The position numbers were made by a program, and so were the translations under genes. Source: Vombatus ursinus (lineage: Eukaryota; Chordata; Mammalia; Diprotodontia; Vombatidae). Taken from it: 64,000 bases of DNA. Below the pieces are notes generated by a model that was given only the letters and a program-made list of their open reading frames with translations, made no database searches and had not been told where the DNA came from. The stretch lies in NCBI RefSeq assembly GCF_900497805.2, contig NW_020954556.1:62408447-62472446 (forward strand). Direction: 5' to 3'. Of this stretch, positions 51,663 to 62,364 are shown piece after piece. Positions within the stretch are counted from its first letter, which is position 1. The number at the start of each line of letters is the position of its first letter.

Positions 51663-52278
51663 GTCCAACCCTATACCTAAACAAAAAAATCTTCTCTACA
51701 ATATACCAGACAAATGGTCACACCATCATTTCTAGAAAACATAAAATGAGACTAAATCGATTACCTCCTAAGGCAGCCCAGTCCACTACTGGATAGCTCT
51801 AATCATTAGATAAATTTTCCTTATGTCTAACCTAAATTTGTAACTTCAATTCAGTGCTCCCATTTCTGTCTTCTAGGATCAGGTAGAATAAGACTAAACT
51901 CTTTTTCCTTACAACAAAAACTCCAAATACTTTAAGATAGCTTACATGTTTCTCCCCCTAAAATCTTCTTTAATCTTGGCTAACCATCCATAAGACCCTT
52001 CGATGCCAAATATGGGAATTTATATTTTATCCTAAAGGCAGTGGAGAGGATTATGCTCTAAGTCTTAGTTTCCTCATTTGTGCAATAAGGAGGCTAGACT
52101 CTACAATTCCAACTGCAGTAATTAACCAATTCTAATACTGCACGATTTAAGACATTTTACCATCCTCATCCCTCTACTTGGGATGCTGCCCAGCTTATAA
52201 ATATCTTTCCTAATGTGTGGTTTAGTACTCATCACATTACTCTAGGAAGAAGTCTGACCAGGGCAGAACTAAAAGACA
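51663..52278 (-). mobile_element. L3/CR1 LINE, antisense, with an internal foreign patch
   Basis: 'CAGCCCAGTCCACTACTGG', 'TTTCCTTATGTCTAACC', 'CTTCTAGGATCAGGTAGAATAAG', later 'CCATCCTCATCCCTCTACTTGGGATGC', 'AGAAGTCTGACCAGGGCAG'. Between ~52000 and 52140 lie L2-like and MIR-like fragments ('TATATTTTATCCTAAAGGC', 'CTTAGTTTCCTCATTTGTGC'). Confidence 0.8.
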
Positions 52279-52279
52279 C

Positions 52280-52624
52280 AAAAACCTTTCTCCCAAGAAG
52301 GTAAGTGGGGAGGGTGTCGGGAGTCGGGGGGAAATCATTCACTTGGTGGTTGGTCTTGTGAACTAAAGAAAAAATTATAAACTTAGCATGAAAACCATGT
52401 AAAAGGAAGATTTTTAGTGGGAAGGAACAGTAGAATCTAAAGCTGAAATAACTATCAGGAAATAATTTTCCTTTCACTTCCACCACTGATTCATTGTCTA
52501 GCCTTTAAAATCTGTCTGCAATACATTAGTTAAGGAGAGGATTGATTATAAAGTGAATTATTCCCTCTTTGATCTCTTTAAAAAAAAAATAATCTTCAGG
52601 TTGCATATTTGCCACTAGTTTATC
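52280..52624. other. Unassigned sequence
   Basis: Nothing recognised. An 84-codon minus frame runs through it without domain content. Confidence 0.3.
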
Positions 52625-52637
52625 AATAACTGCTTTT

Positions 52638-52798
52638 GGGGAAGCTAGATGGCGCAGCGGATAGAGCACTGGCCCTGAAGTCAGGAGGACCTGAGTTCAA
52701 ATCCAGCCTCAGACCAAACACTTGACACTTACTAGCTGTGTGACCTTGGGCAAGTCACTTAACCCCAATTGCCTAAAAAAAAGAAAAAAAGAAAAAAA
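52638..52798 (+). mobile_element. WSINE1-type SINE, young
   Basis: 'AGCTAGATGGCGCAGCGG', 'GGCCCTGAAGTCAGGAGG', 'CAGACCAAACACTTGACAC', 'CTTAACCCCAATTGCC', A-rich tail with G. Target-site duplication AATAACTGCTTTT (52625-52637) / AATAACTGATTTT (52799-52811). Confidence 0.96.
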
Positions 52799-52811
52799 AA
52801 TAACTGATTTT

Positions 52812-55050
52812 GAAGACACTATCACTTAACTGAACAATTCAACTGAGCAAACATTCAAGGATGAACCAAATGCAGAACATTGTACCTAAAGTGGGAAAGT
52901 TGAAAGAATAAGTAAGATTAGTTCCTTTCCCTGGTGGTAAACACAATCTAGTACAGGGTTTTGACTCATCTGAAAACAACTAAAAGATAGTAATAATACG
53001 TGCACAAAAGACATATAACATAACCTTCTTCCATAGAAGGAATTGCTACCTTCACTCTTGCTCTCTGAGTTAGCTCACTCAACCCAATTTGTACTCACAT
53101 CAGCTGAACTGGGAGATTTCCAGGGAGGAACTGCAATGACTCCAGTACAACACCCGTTCTCTCAAGGTTCTAGGAATAAATAACCCTATTGGGGGGAAGT
53201 ATATTTCTACTACTATTATCTCTTGTGATTCCTATCTAAACAAAATCAGTCACCATTAACTCTTAAACACAAAATATTTACTTAACAAGAAGACAAAAGA
53301 AATGAAAAAGGACCCAGCATCTAATGAGAGCCAATGTTCTGCCCTCAAAAGTCACCTGGGCCAGAGACAAGCTGCTAAAATGTGAGTTACCCAGCACAGG
53401 AGAATACTGAGACAACACTGAATTCCAGTCTCCAGGGAAACTGCAACTAAAGGGGAAGGAGTCAGAAAGTGGGAAATAGGGGAATATAAGGAGAGAGAAA
53501 AAAAGACTAAAATTATCAAAGATCCCAGGAGGAAAAGTCAGTTAAAGACCTCAAACATAAGCAGTTAAACCAATAGGAAAGCAGATAAAGCCAATAATAG
53601 AAAGGAACATGGTCTCCAGATCAGCTAAATGAGTCCAGACATTTAGTAATAAATATAATTAATTAATTGTAAGACAAAGGAAAATTAATCAATATCTGAT
53701 AAGGCAGATGACCCTATGGATTTGCAAGATAACATGGAACCATAGCAGAACATCCCTGAATGGTTTTAAAGAGAAATAAGAATTGTGAAAGCATAATGTC
53801 TGGCTTACCCCACAGAAATAATTGGTAGATGAGAAAACTTTGAATCTATGGTGGCAAGACTCACCAAAGAAATAAAAGAGAGAATAACTGATTGTAAGCA
53901 TAGACACACAGAAGTGAAGGACAATTTGGAAAAAGAGAAACAAAAAATCAAAAATAATCACATCACAGCTACATAGCATAAAAAAAAGTAGGAATAATCA
54001 AAACATCACAGTCTACCCTTAAAACTACCCACCAATGTATGCAGAGCTAATAAAAGAGATCAGACACACACATAGAAATCTGACTGGGAAACACATGAAT
54101 GGGAAAATCTATGTGATGAAGGTAACTCACAGCTCTCACATGCCTTGATGTCCTTGGTTCCTTCAGAAACAATATGCTAGCTGTACCCCTCCTGGTCTGG
54201 ACAAATCCCCTCTGGTTCTATTCTCAGGCTGATGAAGCAATGACATACTCTCAACTTATAATCACCATAACAGCACACTGAGAAAGCATTACCCAACTGT
54301 AGTGACAGTCCATCCCTTTGAACCACAGAACTGCAAAGCTCTTTATGAGAGCTTATGAGACAATGCTGAGAAGCCCAGGCAGCTCTTCCTTCAATAGATT
54401 CTTCTTGGTCCATCCAGCTCCAAACCTCTTCTTGTCTTTCTCCCCCTGATTCTCCCCCTCAAACTAGAAAGGGAAGTACAGTGCAACCAGGTCTCTACAA
54501 AAGACTTCACCTCTATCAAGCCAAAGAAGAGCTGGGGGTAATAGGTCAAAGCATAGCCAAGTTCAGCTCTCTTCCAGGGAGCATCCTAGCAACTGCTCCC
54601 ACCTTTTCTTCGGCCAGTCCACAGCAGAATGGCTCTCTTCCAATCAGTATGGTAACTGAAGCCTTCCTGTCAGCTAACTCTCCTACTGGCAGCATCATCA
54701 CACTCAGCTGTGCCACAAAAACTGTCTTTCTGCCACTTTTAACTACTGAATTGTTCAGATATCAAAGGAGCAATACCTTCCATAAACAAAAGTGCTATAT
54801 CAGAGTATAGGAAGAAAATATTTCTATGGATGAGGGGAGATAGAAGGGAGAAGAAGTAAAAAGGTAAGGCTCTGCATAGGACATGGCATGATACAGGCAA
54901 GATAAAATAAAGAAAATTTTAAAAGAGTGAGGTTTTCAAATGAGAGAAAAAGACTGAGCAAGTAAAGTAGTGACAGCACAAAATAAGGTTCTTAAAATAA
55001 TAATTTTGTGGCAGGAAATATCCTCTTTCCAAATTATTGTTTTCCATCAA
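52812..55050. other. Long unassigned block
   Basis: About 2.2 kb I cannot assign. 52845-52960 has faint antisense L2 traits. 53280-54000 is purine-rich with Lys/Glu-type short frames. 54400-54830 is C+T-rich with a 109-codon plus frame (54481-54810) that shows Ser/Thr/Leu-rich content but no domain, promoter or splice context. It may be old transposon DNA. Confidence 0.3.
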
Positions 55051-55054
55051 TGAC

Positions 55055-55955
55055 ATTGACACTTCTACCCAACCAATTAAATCAATAAGCAATTAGCCCC
55101 TTACTCTGTGCCAGGTACCATGCTAAGTGCTGGGACACAAACGCAAGGAATGGAACAATCCCAACTTCCCGGGAGTTTACATTCAAATATGGTAGACAAC
55201 AAGTACATAGACAAATATATACAGAAAAAAATGGAGAAACTTTATTCCAGGAATGGGGGATGGATATATAAAGGCAGATAAAGTGTCATATGTAAGGAAC
55301 ACAGAGGAGGCCAGTTTGGGTGAATTACAGAGTACAAGAGAAAAAATAGTGTATGATAAGGCTAGAAATAAAGTTCAGGGCTATGTTATAGAGACCATAA
55401 AAAATAAACAAAGGTGTTTATATTTTATCTTAGAGTACTTGGGAGCCAATAGAATTGATTGAGTTGGGAAATGACAGGATCAAATCTCTGTTTAAGGAAA
55501 AATCATTATGACAGCAATGTAAAAGATAGACTGGTGTGGAGAGACTTGAAGCAGGGAGAACAATTAAGAGGACGTAATAATAATCTAAAAAAGAGGAGAT
55601 GAGAGCCTAAACTAAGGTAATAACTAGGTAAATAGAAAGAAGGGGTTAAATGTGAGAAAGGGTATGAATTTAGAAATCATAAGATTTAGCAACTAATTGG
55701 GGAATGGAGAATAATGCAAAGGTCACAAACTTGGCTGAATGTAAAAATGTGTCTTCAAAAGAAACGGAAAGCAAAGTTTGTTAAGGAGGAGAGTATGGTG
55801 AGTGGGCAGGGGGTGGGGTGATGTGGGGAATGAGTTCAGTATTACAAATGTTGAGTTTGAGGTATCTCTGGCATATCATTTAATGAGTAGCTGGTGGCAC
55901 ACTGGAACTCAGCAGAGATAATGGGGCTGGAAATATAGATCTGTGAGACTTCTGT
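55055..55955 (-). mobile_element. L2 LINE 3' part, antisense
   Basis: 'AATCAATAAGCAATTAGCCCC', 'GTGCCAGGTACCATGCTAAGTGC', 'GGAGTTTACATTCAAATATGG', 'TTATATTTTATCTTAGAG', 'GAAATGACAGGATCAAATCTC', 'AAATGTTGAGTTTGAGGTATC', 'GAAATATAGATCTGTGAG'. Confidence 0.9.
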
Positions 55956-55957
55956 AC

Positions 55958-56210
55958 AGAAATAATGACATTTATATAGAACTTTAACAGTTTGCCAAGT
56001 GCTTTACAAATCATATCTCATTTGAGTCTCATAACAACACTATGAGGTAGATACTTCATGGACTATCATCTCCATTTTACAGATGAGGAAACTAATGCTC
56101 CAAGAAGATAAGTGATGTGCCCAAAGTCACAAAAGTTAACATCAGGGAAGGGATTTGAACCCAAGTCTTCCTGACTCCAAGTCCAACAAGTACACTATCT
56201 ATCAGGTCAA
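55958..56210 (-). mobile_element. MIR, antisense, nearly complete
   Basis: 'CCAAGTGCTTTACAAATC', 'GAGTCTCATAACAACACTATGAGG', 'TTACAGATGAGGAAACTAATGC', 'GAACCCAAGTCTTCCTGACTCC'. Confidence 0.9.
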
Positions 56211-56550
56211 GTTGTCTATAATTCATCTATTGTGAAATCCATCTTTATGGCATCATCTGCTAAATAAGAACCCACCAATCAAGAATTAGAATGGAAAGGG
56301 GGCAAGTTATCTTGGTATTCAAGAATGCCACAAAGGTATAGAGCTCTAAGAGATTAAAAAAAAATAGTTACGATCAATATGTACAATAATGTCTCACATT
56401 TCTATAACAATCCATCAAATTTTACAAAGTATTATATATATACATATATATGTATGTATAGATACAGATTATATAGACATGGCCCTCAGCAGGGATATTT
56501 AAGATAATAATAATAGTTAACATCCATTGGCATTAATGTACATATCCTGT
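56211..56550. other. Unassigned, with an AT simple repeat
   Basis: Includes an (AT)/(ATGT) tract at ~56430-56465; otherwise nothing recognised. Confidence 0.35.
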
Positions 56551-56554
56551 TTTT

Positions 56555-56700
56555 ATTGATCAGTGAACATGTTATATCTCACCTGAGAAAGTAAACTCCT
56601 TCAAAGTAGGGTCTGTCTCTTTTGTATTTATACCTTTAGCTCCTCAGTGCTTATTTGATGCTTTTTACTAGGTGTTTATTAAATTAAGCAATTTTCCTGG
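56555..56700 (+). mobile_element. L2 3' end, sense
   Basis: 'AAGTAAACTCCTTCAAAGTAGGG', 'ACCTTTAGCTCCTCAGTGC', 'TAGGTGTTTATTAAATTAAG'. Confidence 0.75.
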
Positions 56701-56800
56701 AGTCATACAACTACAAAGTAGCAGAGCCTCTACTCAAAACCTGATCTCCTTACTTTAAGCCCTATGTTCTTTCCACCATAAGGTTCAGCTGTGATTACAA
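56690..56800 (-). mobile_element. MIR head, antisense
   Basis: 'GGAGTCATACAACTACAAAGTAGCAGAGC', 'CCTATGTTCTTTCCACC'. Confidence 0.65.
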
Positions 56801-57160
56801 CACACACACACATGCAGAAATTTACCTCGCTAGATCTCCTTTATTTATGATGCAATAATCCATCAATCATCAGACTGATTACCAAGTTAGGCAAGAGGCA
56901 TGAGGCTTAGTCCTACCTATGATGAATCCATTGTCCTACCTTTGTGTTACCTAGGATCAATCAGCATCCCAGACTAAATAAAAGTAAAGTCTTTATCTCC
57001 TAAAGAAGATCCTATATCACCTGTAAGGTTATTTCTTAGTTTAAGCTATAAATTCAATGATTATGCCTCCAAGTACACTTGCTGTTGGATCAGACACAGC
57101 AACGACTAGATGACTTCTTGGGTCCGAAGAAAGCTGGAAGAATAGGCATGTAACAAGTCA
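56801..57160. other. Unassigned sequence
   Basis: Short (CA)n near 56800; otherwise nothing recognised. Confidence 0.3.
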
Positions 57161-57164
57161 GAAT

Positions 57165-57322
57165 CTGAGAACTGGAAGAAATATAAAAGTTATAGTTCAA
57201 CTCTCTCTTAAAATAGAGAAGAAAACTGAGGCTCACAAAGGGAAGGCCTTGTCTAAGGTCATACAAATTAATGGTAGAGCTTGCATAAGAATCCAAAACT
57301 CCTAAACCAATAGTATTTTCAT
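57165..57322 (-). mobile_element. MIR3/L3-end SINE, antisense
   Basis: 'GAACTGGAAGAAATATAAAAG', 'AGAGAAGAAAACTGAGGCTCAC', 'AGGTCATACAAATTAATGG'. The 136-codon minus frame at 57090-57500 runs through this SINE and the next L2 and is not a gene. Confidence 0.65.
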
Positions 57323-57389
57323 CATTCCCTAGTAACCCGGTGTTACTTCTTTGTAGGTTTCTAAATTTGAAAGGATTTACACATACATA

Positions 57390-57615
57390 GAACTGAGCTG
57401 CTAGCCTATTAGTTCCAAGAGAGCAGGAATTTTGTACCTTATCTAAATTGGATATATCCTTACTGAACAGCATGGGATTCTTTGGCAGAAAACACTTCAT
57501 ATATGTTTACTCAGTTAAAGACAAATCGCTTTTTGTCTTTGTAACTCCAGTACCTAACATGATACCTGGCAGCACAGCAGGAACTCAATAAATACTTGCT
57601 GACTTGAATGAAAAT
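57390..57615 (+). mobile_element. L2 3' end, sense, two parts
   Basis: 'TAGTTCCAAGAGAGCAGGAATTTTG', later 'TAACTCCAGTACCTAACATGATACCTGGC', 'CAGGAACTCAATAAATACTTGCTGAC'. Confidence 0.75.
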
Positions 57616-57619
57616 TCAA

Positions 57620-57800
57620 CTGAACCTGTGTTTCATAGTAGGTGGCAGTGCCCTTTTACTTAATGTTTCAATCCCAGCCCGGTCACATGCTAGTCACGGA
57701 ACCTTGGGTAATTCATTTTACTTCTCTAGATCTCAGTTTCTTCATCTGTAGCATGAGAACTAGGCTCCCTTCTATCTCCAATCGTTCAATAAAAGTCTAC
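57620..57800 (+). mobile_element. MIR3-like SINE, sense
   Basis: 'CTAGTCACGGAACCTTGGG', 'CTCTAGATCTCAGTTTCTTCATCTGTAGC', 'GGCTCCCTTCTATCTCC'. Confidence 0.75.
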
Positions 57801-57804
57801 ATTA

Positions 57805-57970
57805 AATTCAGAATCAAAGAATCTTAGAGTTGGAAAGGCCCAAGAAATCCTTTCTCCAACCTCTAAGTGAAGCAAAAATCCATTCTTCAACATTCCTCAC
57901 AGTCAAATCCAGTCCAGGGCCGGAACAATTGAAGTGACTCAGACCTCCCTGAAAATCCTCCATTACATTA
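57805..57970 (-). mobile_element. L3-like 3' end, antisense
   Basis: 'CAGAATCAAAGAATCTTAGAG', 'TTGGAAAGGCCCAAGAAATCC'. The rest is degenerate. Confidence 0.5.
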
Positions 57971-58044
57971 CCACCCAGTTCTAATTCCAATTTTCACTTC
58001 AATCAACAAAAATCAGATACCTTAGACTATCAGTTCAATAAGCC

Positions 58045-58135
58045 TAGAATGACAGCTTGGAGCCAGATCTGAAAGTCTTGAATGCCAAGGTCACCAATTT
58101 ACATTTTATTGCAAAAGACTTCAGCTTATGAAAGA
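58045..58135 (-). mobile_element. L2 fragment, antisense
   Basis: 'GGAGCCAGATCTGAAAGTC', 'TTGAATGCCAAGGTCACC', 'TACATTTTATTGCAAAAG' match antisense L2 ORF2-3' text. Confidence 0.6.
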
Positions 58136-58244
58136 CTGAAGGTTTCATCTATGAGAAAACAAATTTACAAAATTTCAGGAAGGACAGAATACTTTCAGCT
58201 GGGGGAAGGAGAAGGGATGAAATTAGGGAAAGCATCATCTTTTT

Positions 58245-58440
58245 GTTCGGAATCAGAATCATAGAGTTTTCAAGCTAGAACTGATGTCAAAGATCATCCA
58301 GACCAATCTTTTTATTTTACAAGATGAAACAATTGAGGCCCAGAGAAGGAAAGTGAATTAGTTAGTGACAGCATTTGATTTCAGCGTTCCTCATTTCCAA
58401 CTTAATGCTCATTCCATTCCATAACCACTTTTCCAGTCAG
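58245..58440 (-). mobile_element. MIR3-like SINE, antisense, near complete
   Basis: 'GAATCATAGAGTTTTCAAGC', 'ACAAGATGAAACAATTGAGGCCCAGAG', 'CATTCCATTCCATAACC'. Confidence 0.75.
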
Positions 58441-59150
58441 TAGTCAGTTGAGCAATAAAATTGCCTTGTGCTCTACCTTGGCATTGGCCAACAATTATTA
58501 CAGGGCATATTATATCCTTAGCAGAAACTTTGCTGCCTGCTAATTTTAAAATGCAAACAATAAAATTCATTGCAGAAGCAAAACAGGGCCAATAATATAA
58601 TTACAGCACTATTCCTATGCAGTCATAGTTAATGCTATTATTTGACATTGCAAGGCTATGTTTTTTTCCCCTGAGTCTCAACAGAGACAAGGTTCACCCT
58701 AATTGGTTCCAAAGCACAACCTACCCACAACAATCTTTCCTCAGGACCAGTAATGTTAATTTCCACATGACTGTAAATAGTGTTTGCAAACAATACAAAC
58801 ATGGTAATAAGAGGCTAGGTGGGTAATTAATGTTGTTACAAAGTAGCTTATTTGCATTTTTATTTAAAACGGCCTTCTTTAAAAAGCAGATCAGATTTCT
58901 CTTTGCAAAAGGAGCCTTGGTTAAAGAGTACAGCAGTAATTACTCTCTTTAGGGGTTCGTTTATATGTCCTTTAGGGAATTAGAATGAAAAGATAAGCAG
59001 AATTATAAAGGAAATCATGTAAAATATGAAATGGACTATAAACACTTAGTGTATTTACCATAAGCTTAGTTTGCCTTCTTCATTAACAGGAATATGTTAC
59101 AGGCTTACAATACATTCAAACTAATCATGAATGTATCTAAAAAGTAAAAC
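58441..59150. promoter_or_regulatory. Candidate conserved non-coding element / enhancer
   Basis: About 700 bp free of recognisable repeats, with clustered cores: TTGGCCAA (NFI-like palindrome), TTATTTGCAT (POU/octamer-like), TGTTTGC and ACAATAC (FOX/SOX-like), TAATTAATG and TAATTAC (homeodomain-like). No coding potential. Function is inference from composition only. Confidence 0.35.
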
Positions 59151-59154
59151 CATC

Positions 59155-59235
59155 TACTTAAACTTTGTTAAGAAACTCTGTGTATTGTACATAATAGGTA
59201 CTTAGTAAATATTTGTTTAATTATATAGCAAATCT
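59155..59235 (+). mobile_element. L2/MIR terminus, sense
   Basis: 'GTACATAATAGGTACTTAGTAAATATTTG'. Confidence 0.6.
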
Positions 59236-59284
59236 GGAAATACTACTCCAAGACACCATATGACTCTATGGCAAACTAGACAAA

Positions 59285-59515
59285 GACACATTCTTTGGTG
59301 ACCTGTCCCTTATTTTTATAATATTTTCCCCATAATCTGGAATTATTAAAATCCACCTAATCCTTGAAAGCCTAACTCCAATATCACCTAATCCAGAGAT
59401 ACTTTTCTGATCAATCCCTTCCCACCATCTAGAAGTGATCTTTCCCTCTTCTAATTTCAAAAAACTTTATACTCCTTTTACTGTCCTATCATCCTGCCCT
59501 AGTCCTACTAATGAC
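59285..59515 (+). mobile_element. L2 3' region, sense
   Basis: 'CCTTGAAAGCCTAACTCC', 'CTTTTCTGATCAATCCC', 'CTTCTAATTTCAAAAAACTTTATAC'. Confidence 0.65.
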
Positions 59516-59745
59516 TTATCATGGCGAGAAAGCGACATTACACTCTCAAAAGTTTGGGTGCTACACACAAGCTCTGGTGGGTTAGTAAGTTAAAAGTCTT
59601 TGACTTTTTTGACATGAACCAGAAATGGTTTATGTGTCTATCATCCAAGAGCTAGCCCAGTAAACTTTATCTAGAGTTACTGCCAGAAGAATGGCCACCA
59701 GATGATCAATTTTATTAGATGCAACTACTCAATAAGTCATCTAAA
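59516..59745. other. Unassigned sequence
   Basis: Nothing recognised. Confidence 0.3.
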
Positions 59746-59747
59746 AC

Positions 59748-59918
59748 GAATAATAACAATAATTATGTTTCTAAAAGCATTTTCTATTTTGTTTTTACAA
59801 CATCCTTATGAGACCGGAACGACTGGTATTATCCCTATTTTGCAATGGAGAACACCGAACACCATAGACATTAAATGACCTGTCCATTGTCACATCGTTA
59901 GTATCAAATCTCTATGTT
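59748..59918 (-). mobile_element. MIR, antisense
   Basis: 'CAACATCCTTATGAGACCGG', 'ATTATCCCTATTTTGC', 'TGACCTGTCCATTGTCAC'. Confidence 0.75.
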
Positions 59919-59919
59919 T

Positions 59920-61095
59920 CTTTACTCCAAATTCTATTCTATTTCTACAGCACATCTCAAACTCATCAAGTCCAAAACAGAACTGAACATCTTTTCCCCA
60001 AAAAACTCAACTTTCTACCAAACTTATGTGCATACTATAGTATTTGTCAAATACTATAGCATTACATATATCATACATGCAAATATGGTATATACATGCC
60101 ATATATATAAATATGTAGTATATATATGCCATATGTAAATAATATAATAATATACTACATTATATATACTATAGTATACAATACTAAAGTATTTGTCAAG
60201 CGCACCATCACTCTCCTAGTCTCACAGGTTCGTAACCTTACTATCCCCAATTCTTCCTTCAACTCACACATGAAATCAGTTGCCAAATCTTGCTATTCCC
60301 TGTCCCTTTCTAAACACTCACGCATTCATCCCTTCTCATCTGAATCACTAAAATGTCCTCCTAATTGCTCTCCTTATCCCAAGTCCTCTTCTCTCCACTC
60401 CAATTCATTCCCCTCAAAGCTGCCAAAGTGATTTTCTTCAAGCACAGATGACCATGCAATTTACCCAATAACTCTACTGACTCCCTACTGCCTCTAGTAT
60501 CAAATATAAATGTCTTTGCTTAGCTTTTAAAGTTCTTCAAAATTGGCCCTGAGCTATCCTTCCAGTTTCATCATACATTAACCCCTTCTTGAAACCTATC
60601 AAATGAAATATGTGTAAAGCGTTGAACACAGTCCCTGCCGTGCAGGAAGCATCTAATAAATGCCTGTTCCCTTCCCATCTCCATAGTCCAGTCCAAAAGG
60701 CCTTCCTGTGCTCCTCGTACAGGGCACTTCATCTCCCATCTCCACACCTTTTACACTGGACATCCCATGTGCCTGGAATATACTCCCTTCTCACTCCTAC
60801 TTCTTGGAATCCTTGGAAGATTTAATTCAAGTATAAGCTTCCACACAAAGTCTCTTCTGATTTTCCCCAACTACTGATGCCCTCCCTCCCCAATTACCTT
60901 GTGTTTAACTTTTGTTTCTTTGGTGTTTATTCTGTAAATATTTATATATGCAGTTGAAATTCTCATAAGCAACTTGAGCAAAAACACTTTTAATTTTTTT
61001 CTTTATATTCCTAATACCTAGCACAGTAAATCCGATATAAATAGGCACTTAATAAGAATATCTTGATTGATGAATGGACTGACTGACTCATACTG
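59920..61095 (+). mobile_element. L2 LINE ORF2 3' half to terminus, sense
   Basis: 'ACATCTCAAACTCATCAAGTCC', 'AAACAGAACTGAACATC', 'CACAGGTTCGTAACC', 'AATCAGTTGCCAAATC', 'AAAGTGATTTTCTTCAAGC', 'CTCTACTGACTCCCTACTGCC', 'TTTAAAGTTCTTCAAAATTGGCCC', 'CATGTGCCTGGAATATACTCCC', 'TAATACCTAGCACAG', 'ATAGGCACTTAATAAG'. The two plus frames at 60126-60431 and 60610-60825 are pieces of this ORF2 fossil. An AT-rich palindromic insert (60051-60187) and a short MIR end (~60605-60675) interrupt it. Confidence 0.9.
60039..60199. repeat. AT-rich palindromic insert with 12-bp direct repeats
   Basis: AGTATTTGTCAA at 60039-60050 and again at 60188-60199 bracket a 137-bp AT-rich tract. Its ends carry inverted ATACTATAG / CTATAGTAT. 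A perfect 12-bp palindrome arm pair, CTATAGTATTTG and CAAATACTATAG, spans 60035-60059 with a one-base loop. Confidence 0.8.
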
Positions 61096-61274
61096 GACAT
61101 AATACTATTAATTCATAATTGATATCATACTTCGTACTAGATGGTGCATAGAACCCATCTTCTGCACTGGGAAAGGAGCAAAATCATAGATCCTTAAATA
61201 ATTGAAGTATGCAAATATCATAAAATCATTTGAATTGGTCCACATCTGTATACGTGTGTAATTTTCAGCAAATA

Positions 61275-61372
61275 GACTATATAAAGGCTCCTAGAAAACA
61301 GGATGAAGTCTTATTGGTCTTTGTTTCTCATCCAAGACCCCATACAAAGTAGCTAATAAATGATTCCCAAGT
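61275..61372 (+). mobile_element. L2 3' end, sense
   Basis: 'ACAGGATGAAGTCTTATTGG', 'AAGTAGCTAATAAATGATTCCC'. Confidence 0.55.
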
Positions 61373-61640
61373 AAACAAAGGGCTAATGTGTTTTATGAGA
61401 ATGAAGAGAGGAAACACAGTATAGAGGTCTGCAGTGTTTTATAATACTGAAATTTTTTTAAATGAACTTTCAAAAGAAAGACAATATTGGAGCATTCATT
61501 TTTCATGTTCCTTTTAGACTGCATCTTTTATTTCTATGTCAGAGAAAGAATATCAACAAAGTAAGGGGAGATATATTTGGTAGTTTGACTTTTCTCTAGG
61601 TCTAAGCCATAAGATCTGACCTTTCTTTTCCTCATTAGAT
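61373..61640. other. Unassigned sequence
   Basis: Nothing recognised. Confidence 0.3.
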
Positions 61641-61641
61641 C

Positions 61642-61830
61642 AAAGGATCAAAGGATTTTAGAGCTGGAATGGACAGGAGAGACACCTATGCCATTCCCTT
61701 AATTTTGAAAATGAGTAAATTAATGAACAGCGAGGGCAAGGGACATGCCTAAGATCCCAAAGGAACTCAGTAGCACATCCAAGACTCAAATCTAATATAA
61801 AAGTAACTTCCTGACTTTAACAGGGGAAGT
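61642..61830 (-). mobile_element. MIR3-like SINE, antisense
   Basis: 'AAAGGATTTTAGAGCTGG', 'AATGAGTAAATTAATGAACAGCGAGG'. Confidence 0.65.
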
Positions 61831-61987
61831 AACAGCTGAGGAACAAGTATGTAAAAACATAGGTCCTTCACTAAGTCAGGCTATTGCAACAGTCTCTACC
61901 CACTATGATTTTCTCTTCTCTCCCTCCCATCTGCTCTTCATTTTTATTCCCCTTTCCTTCTCTGTCGTCCTCCATCCTACTCTCCTC

Positions 61988-62205
61988 AAGGTAATGTGGC
62001 ATAGCATAGAAAGAATAGAATCTGAAGTCAAAAAACCAAAGTTAAAGTACCAGCACTGACACTTTTCTAGATGAGCAATTATATACAAAACTCCAATATT
62101 CATAATCTGTAAAAGGATGATACTGATAACTCCCCTATAATCCACGTGGTGAAGAAAGCACTTCATTACAAAGCACTTTAGAAATGTAAGTGATTAGCAC
62201 AGTTT
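61988..62205 (+). mobile_element. MIR, sense
   Basis: 'GTAATGTGGCATAGCATAGAAAG', 'CATAATCTGTAAAAGGATGATAC', 'ACAAAGCACTTTAGAAATGTAAG'. Confidence 0.7.
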
Positions 62206-62364
62206 CTTATGCTACCTTTACCCAAATTGGTCTATTCTTCCTCCAAAAAAAAAATTCTAAACTGTGGTTAGTTAAATGTTTCTACATATCTTCTTTTGGG
62301 TATGTGCTTCATAAAGCACTCTGCATATTAGAAAAGCCTAACAGATACTTTTCACATCGTTACT

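Noticed and set aside
54481-54810. 109-codon Ser/Thr-rich frame
   Set aside because: No domain and no gene context; kept only as part of an unassigned block.
52812-55050. Possible endogenous retrovirus or LTR element
   Set aside because: No paired terminal repeats, no primer-binding site and no recognisable viral protein text seen. None recognised elsewhere in the window either.
57090-57500. 136-codon minus-strand frame, the longest outside the HAL1
   Set aside because: It crosses an antisense MIR3-like SINE and L2 3' sequence; the protein has no recognisable motif.
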